Source: Methylotenera sp. (GTDB lineage Bacteria; Pseudomonadota; Gammaproteobacteria; Burkholderiales; Methylophilaceae). From it: 51,299 bases of DNA. The notes under the pieces were generated by a model, which saw only the letters and a program-made list of their open reading frames with translations, was not told the DNA's origin and made no database searches. Location: assembly GCF_013141425.1 (NCBI RefSeq), contig NZ_JABFRA010000096.1, forward strand, positions 1 to 51,299. Direction: 5' to 3'. The position numbers and the translations under genes were made by a program. Positions 47,450-51,299 of the stretch are shown piece after piece (position 1 is the stretch's first letter; each line of letters opens with the position of its first letter).

Positions 47450-47455
47450 TATAAT
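47450..47455 (+). promoter_or_regulatory. -10 element upstream of the DUF2244 gene
   Basis: A perfect TATAAT 34 bases before the start codon. No good -35 lies 16-18 bases upstream, which fits a promoter that depends on an activator bound at the adjoining dyad boxes. Confidence 0.5.
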
Positions 47456-47488
47456 TTTAACATTATGTAATTTAGGCAAAACTTACAA

Positions 47489-48019
47489 ATGCACAATATT
47501 GATTACGAACAAGATTTTAGGCAGGGGTATGAAGCTTCATTGATAGCAGCAGCGAAAACGGATTTAGGCAAACAATTTTCAATGACTACAAGACCTCACG
47601 CTTCGATTTCCAAGAAAACGGCACTCTATGTTTTATCTGTCATAGCGCTGGTTATGATGGTAGTAGCGATGTGTTTCGCATTCATTGGCGCTTGGCCAGT
47701 TTTAATTTATGCCGTTTTGGTATTGCTTGGATTAAGTGCAGGGTTTCAGCACACCTTAAAACAATCGCAGAATTATGAGAAAATCATGATTAAAGACAGC
47801 ACCTTACAGATAAAAAGCCGAATGCTGGCACAAAATAAAGAAGTTGAAATGAACCCTTTATGGGCAAAAGTGGTGATGGAATGCCAATCTCATGGCGATT
47901 GCCGGTACCTTGCTCTACGCTCACATGGCCGTGAGACTGAGGTTGGGCGTTATTTAAGTACGGAAGGCCGCTTTACTTTGGCGACAGAGCTGAAACGGCA
48001 ACTGCAAAAGAACAGATAG
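47489..48019 (+). CDS. DUF2244 family membrane protein
   Basis: A 176-residue protein with two central helices (ALYVLSVIALVMMVVAMCFAFIGAW and PVLIYAVLVLLGLSAGF), then a C-terminal cytoplasmic part (NYEKIMIKDSTLQIKSR ... HGRETEVGRYLSTEGRFTLATELKRQL). This fits DUF2244. Members often lie near cytochrome c oxidase genes, but no cox gene is present here; instead it follows the CydA-like cytochrome pair. The N-terminal 30 residues are hydrophilic and longer than usual. Weak ribosome site. It has its own promoter region with two dyad boxes. Confidence 0.78.
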   Translation: MHNIDYEQDFRQGYEASLIAAAKTDLGKQFSMTTRPHASISKKTALYVLSVIALVMMVVAMCFAFIGAWPVLIYAVLVLLGLSAGFQHTLKQSQNYEKIMIKDSTLQIKSRMLAQNKEVEMNPLWAKVVMECQSHGDCRYLALRSHGRETEVGRYLSTEGRFTLATELKRQLQKNR

Positions 48020-48102
48020 TTTAACCATATCACTCAGATTATTTTGCCTCACTGATTTATCCTAACCAAGCCAGTAATTCACAACTATTGACCTGTATCC
48101 CT

Positions 48103-48138
48103 GCGACAATTTGACGCATTCCGTAAAGTGGCTATATC
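48103..48138 (+). promoter_or_regulatory. RegA-like dyad box overlapping the promoter of the TonB receptor gene
   Basis: GCGACA-ATT-TGACGC (48103-48117) is a full dyad with a 3-base spacer. It overlaps TTGACG (48111-48116), which sits 16 bases from TATATC (48133-48138). A protein bound here would cover the -35, which suits repression or close activation. Confidence 0.6.
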
Positions 48139-48154
48139 AAATACAATTCCAGTT

Positions 48155-48163
48155 GATAATGAT
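48155..48163 (+). promoter_or_regulatory. possible Fur half-site before the TonB receptor gene
   Basis: GATAATGAT equals the first nine bases of the 19-base Fur consensus, but the other half does not match. It lies between the predicted promoter and the ribosome site. Iron control is expected for a siderophore receptor, yet this match alone is weak. Confidence 0.3.
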
Positions 48164-48176
48164 CAAGGGGAAAGTC

Positions 48177-50441
48177 ATGATAAAGAAGTTAACTTTAAGC
48201 ACGCTATTGCTTTGTAGTAGCCAGGTAGTCCTTGCAGAAGATACAGTGAATGGGGCAACGGAAGCCAACGCAACGCAACTTGATTCGATTCAAGTACGTG
48301 CAACACAAGAGACAGGCTATGCGGTAAAAAACTCGTCTTCAGCTACTAAAACCGATACTCCAATAAAAGAAATTCCACAATCTATTCAAGTTCTGCCACG
48401 GCAACTAATGGATGATCAGCAAAATGTGACAGTGGGTGAAGCACTTAAAAATGTTAGTGGTGTGGTAACAAATGATGCATTCTCAACCCCCTCATTTGAG
48501 GCTACAAAAATTAGAGGATTCAAAGCTGAACAACTTCTCGACGGTTTTACGCAGTACTACAATTCAGGTGACCGTGAAAGTTTAGTTAATGTGCAAAAAA
48601 TTGAAGTGTTAAAAGGGTCGAATGCCGTTCTATTTAGTGGGGGTTCTGGCTCGCCAGTAGGTGGTGTGGTCAACATTACCTCAAAGTTACCTCAAGCAAA
48701 CGCGTTTGGAGAGCTCGGAGTTAAAGTTGGAACTGATAGCTTTGTACAGCCGTTTTTCGATATTAATCAGCCCATCAATGATAATGTGCTGTTTCGCATT
48801 ACTGGTGAATATACACGCGCCGATAGCAATACGGACGTGGTTGAGCAAAAACGCTACAACATTAATCCAGTCATTACGTTTACCAATAACGAAACAACTT
48901 CTTTGACCTTGCAGGGTAAGGTTTCTCGCTGGAGGCAGCAAGACTATCAAGGTTTGCCGGCGACAGGCACGGTTGCGGGCAATTTTAAACTCAAGTCAAA
49001 ATTGTTCATTGGAGACAAAGGCTTACCTGACAGTACCACAGAGTTTGATGGTATTTGGGCAACGCTGGACCATAAACTCAATGATGTTTGGTCTTTTAAT
49101 GTAAAGGGCAGATACGCAGAGTCAGAGTTTGATCAAAAGGCTCAGGCACTTAGTGGTAACTCCCCAGATCGTGCTGATATTAGCCCCACGAGCTTTTCAA
49201 TCTACAACACGCAGTTATTTCAAGAGCAAACCGAAAAAACGATATTGGCTAACGCCACTGCCAAATTTGATTGGGGAGCCACTAAAAATACCGTGTTGCT
49301 TGGTGCCGATTACAGCAAATTCAAAGACAAAGGCTTTATCGATCTGGACGCGGCATTTGATGCTGACACGCTTAAAGTGCTTGCCGCAGGTGCATTAGTT
49401 TTTCCGGCACCAGCTGATTGTGCCACGGCGGCGCTCTTTAGTTTTCCGTGCTCAACGCCAGTGGATTTGACCAACCCCAGTTTTACACCTTATAGCAAAC
49501 CGGGTGCAGGCGTGAACAACAACTTTGTGACCAACACCACCTATGGTGCCTACGCGCAATGGCAAAGCACCATTGCAGACAGGCTGCACCTGTTGGCCAG
49601 TTTACGCCAGGCTCACGTAGAAATTGATTTTACTGGCCCGGAACTGGACATGACGGCCACCATTAACAATGCGCTGCTAGGTAACTTTGTATCCGTTTAT
49701 CAACAAGCTAATGCCAACACCGAGAAGAATAAATTGCTACCAAGAGTTGGTACTGTTTTTGATGTTACAGATAGTATTTCTGTATTTGCTAACTATAGTG
49801 AAGGTTTGCGGGGACAACCTTTTGCATTATTTAGCGGTACACCAAAACCAGAAGAAACTCGCCAGCGCGAAGCAGGCATTAAGGTTGATACAGGCAATTT
49901 AACAGGTCAATTGGCAATTTATCATATTGATAGAAGCAATGTGGCTATTTCAGATCCAGCAAGCCTTACGCGTTCATTAACCAATGGCGAGCAACGCTCA
50001 CGTGGGTTTGAAACCGATTTAACATGGCAAGCGACGCCCTCGCTTAAATTCCTTGGCAACTATGCCTACACCGATGCGGAATTTACCAAGAATGCCAGCA
50101 CCACGGTCGTCAGCGGCAACCAGTTGCAAGGCGTGCCGAAAAATAGTGCCCGGCTTTGGGCAAATTACAATTTTGCATCATTGGGTGTATCAGGCCTGAG
50201 TGCAGGCTTAGGTGCGTATTGGCAATCAGAAGCCTATGTAGACAATGCCAATACCTTTAAGGCTGATAGCTACCACACGATTGATGCTGCAATTAATTAT
50301 CAAACAGCTCGCTACAATGTTGGCTTGACGGTAAAAAACCTGACCAATGAAGATTACTACCAGTTCTATAATTATCTAGGTGGTCGCATTGCGCCAGATA
50401 ACGGCACACAAGCCTATCTGTCAGTCTCAATGAAATATTAA
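48177..50441 (+). CDS. TonB-dependent siderophore receptor
   Basis: An outer-membrane receptor of 754 residues. A signal peptide ends near residue 20 (QVVLAED). The plug domain follows (KEIPQSIQVLPRQLMDDQQ ... TVGEALKNVSGVV ... KIRGFKAEQLLDG ... EVLKGSNAVLFSGGSGSPVGGVVNI), then a 22-strand barrel ending in the aromatic AYLSVSMKY. The pattern resembles the FhuE/FpvA ferric-siderophore group; the ligand is unknown. A loop holds two cysteines (APADCATAALFSFPCSTP), probably a disulfide. The frame opens at TTG 48111, but ATG 48177 has AAGGGG six bases upstream and starts the signal peptide. The next gene starts two bases after its stop codon. Confidence 0.92.
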   Translation: MIKKLTLSTLLLCSSQVVLAEDTVNGATEANATQLDSIQVRATQETGYAVKNSSSATKTDTPIKEIPQSIQVLPRQLMDDQQNVTVGEALKNVSGVVTNDAFSTPSFEATKIRGFKAEQLLDGFTQYYNSGDRESLVNVQKIEVLKGSNAVLFSGGSGSPVGGVVNITSKLPQANAFGELGVKVGTDSFVQPFFDINQPINDNVLFRITGEYTRADSNTDVVEQKRYNINPVITFTNNETTSLTLQGKVSRWRQQDYQGLPATGTVAGNFKLKSKLFIGDKGLPDSTTEFDGIWATLDHKLNDVWSFNVKGRYAESEFDQKAQALSGNSPDRADISPTSFSIYNTQLFQEQTEKTILANATAKFDWGATKNTVLLGADYSKFKDKGFIDLDAAFDADTLKVLAAGALVFPAPADCATAALFSFPCSTPVDLTNPSFTPYSKPGAGVNNNFVTNTTYGAYAQWQSTIADRLHLLASLRQAHVEIDFTGPELDMTATINNALLGNFVSVYQQANANTEKNKLLPRVGTVFDVTDSISVFANYSEGLRGQPFALFSGTPKPEETRQREAGIKVDTGNLTGQLAIYHIDRSNVAISDPASLTRSLTNGEQRSRGFETDLTWQATPSLKFLGNYAYTDAEFTKNASTTVVSGNQLQGVPKNSARLWANYNFASLGVSGLSAGLGAYWQSEAYVDNANTFKADSYHTIDAAINYQTARYNVGLTVKNLTNEDYYQFYNYLGGRIAPDNGTQAYLSVSMKY

Positions 50442-50442
50442 G

Positions 50443-51299
50443 ATGGACCGCAGAAAATTTATTAAGCTTACTTCAAGCGCCAGCGCGGCTATTGCGCTTG
50501 CAAAACTTAGTGTCAGTCATGCGGATGAAGCAGAGCAACAAACGCATCTAGCGACAAACGATTCCGCCGAGCAACAACATTTAGATGCAATGCAACGCTA
50601 CGCAAGTTTGACTGGTGGCAGCAAGGTGGTCATTGGCATGCTGGTGTACCCTGGCATGTTTTTGCAAGACTTAGTCGGGCCGCTGGCGGTGTTTGAGGCA
50701 TTGATGAATCGGGATATTCATTTGGTTTGGAAAAATCTAGAACCTATTGCGAATGAAAAGCCTGAGCACAAAGCGCTCATTCCAGTTACACCCACATCCA
50801 CATTTAAAGATTGTCCTAAAAACCTAGATGTATTGTTTGTGCCTGGTGGCGTTCCTGGCACGCTTACCATGATGGAAGATCCAGAAGTGCTAGCATTCTT
50901 AGCAGAGCAAGGAAAAACTGCAAAATACATCACTAGCGTCTGCACAGGCTCGCTCATCTTAGGTGCAGCAGGGTTGTTAAATGGCTACAAAGCAACTTCC
51001 CATTGGGTGACGTTAAATGTACTTGCTGAGCTTGGAGCAATTCCAACAAAAGGTCGAGTGGTTGTTGATAGAAACAGAATCACTGGCGGCGGCGTGACTG
51101 CTGGCATTGATTTTGGTTTAAAAATTGTAGCCATGTTACGCAATGAAGATTACGCAAAAGCTGTTCAGCTTTACCTTGAATATAACCCAGAACCACCCTT
51201 CGATGCGGGCTCCCCAGAAAAAGCCCCACCCGTAGTCACACAATTCCTTAATGATATGTTTGCAGAGCTAGTTAAAACTTCAAAGCAAACAGCAAAACG
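50443..51299 (+). CDS. Tat-exported DJ-1/PfpI family protein, isonitrile hydratase-like (3' end beyond window)
   Basis: The frame is open from ATG 50443 to the window edge (285 codons), so the stop is missing. The N-terminus DRRKFIK followed by an Ala/Ser-rich hydrophobic stretch is a twin-arginine export signal, with cleavage likely near SVSHA. The DJ-1/PfpI domain (about residues 60-235) has the nucleophile elbow ITSVCTGSLILGAAGLL with the catalytic Cys, then ATSHWVTL and ITGGGVTAGIDFGLK. These closely resemble isonitrile hydratase of Pseudomonas. Export to the periplasm is unusual for that enzyme. It begins one base after the receptor stop, so the two are surely coupled. Confidence 0.85.
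   Translation, partial: MDRRKFIKLTSSASAAIALAKLSVSHADEAEQQTHLATNDSAEQQHLDAMQRYASLTGGSKVVIGMLVYPGMFLQDLVGPLAVFEALMNRDIHLVWKNLEPIANEKPEHKALIPVTPTSTFKDCPKNLDVLFVPGGVPGTLTMMEDPEVLAFLAEQGKTAKYITSVCTGSLILGAAGLLNGYKATSHWVTLNVLAELGAIPTKGRVVVDRNRITGGGVTAGIDFGLKIVAMLRNEDYAKAVQLYLEYNPEPPFDAGSPEKAPPVVTQFLNDMFAELVKTSKQTAK

Overview
The window looks like chromosomal DNA of a Gram-negative betaproteobacterium, most likely a Methylophilaceae-type organism (Methylotenera/Methylophilus). This placement is inferred from gene content and order (ispB-rplU-rpmA-obgE-proB; zapD, coaE and pilD together; regBA; a Nudix-ThiE fusion) and from a moderately AT-rich composition judged by eye. No tRNA, rRNA, CRISPR array, insertion sequence or prophage gene was seen. 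Most of the window is ordinary housekeeping sequence.

Layout. 1-681: 3' end of an OFA-type MFS transporter. 747-1726: ribH-nusB. 1833-5235: signalling trio of PP2C phosphatase, FHA protein and GAF/HD-GYP protein. 5254-9715 (minus): lpxH, two cyclophilins, an L,D-transpeptidase and a TPR protein that shares the transpeptidase's C-terminal module. 9915-14547: cysS, argJ, a DUF815 ATPase and a Nudix-ThiE fusion. 14544-17708 (minus): PCu(A)C copper chaperone, yacG, zapD, coaE, pilD. 18026-18406: small unknown gene. 18467-23202: ispB (minus), then rplU, rpmA, obgE, proB, purE. 23262-31108: purK, rpsT (minus), murJ, ribF, ileS, lspA. 31135-32128: sulfite-oxidase-like enzyme and a DUF1905 protein.

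The accessory part starts at about 32.1 kb. An ArsR repressor gene diverges from an RND efflux operon (adaptor, pump, DUF2892 protein, TolC), which is followed by a sulfide:quinone oxidoreductase with all three expected cysteines and a strong terminator. A palindrome sits exactly in the spacer of a near-consensus promoter in front of the operon. cbpA-cbpM and a DUF808 protein follow.

The most interesting region is 42.4-48.2 kb. A RegB/RegA-type redox two-component system diverges from two overlapping genes. Each encodes a cytochrome-bd-subunit-I-like membrane domain fused to a C-terminal cytochrome c domain. The residues expected of one CydA appear to be divided between the two proteins: helix-1 His and the Glu pair in the first, the R-x-x-H motif in the second. 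The intergenic regions before this pair, before the next gene (DUF2244) and before a TonB-dependent receptor all carry the same dyad, GCGnCA-N3-TGnCGC or a one-base-shorter form. It resembles RegA/PrrA/RegR boxes. This suggests a small local redox regulon: a predicted cytochrome-c-linked terminal reductase, a DUF2244 protein, and a siderophore-type receptor followed by a Tat-exported DJ-1/PfpI protein of the isonitrile-hydratase type, cut by the window edge.

Gene starts were adjusted where the longest frame begins at TTG or GTG without support and a better-placed ATG exists (FHA protein, lpxH, TPR protein, PCu(A)C, yacG, purE, murJ, lspA, TolC, TonB receptor).
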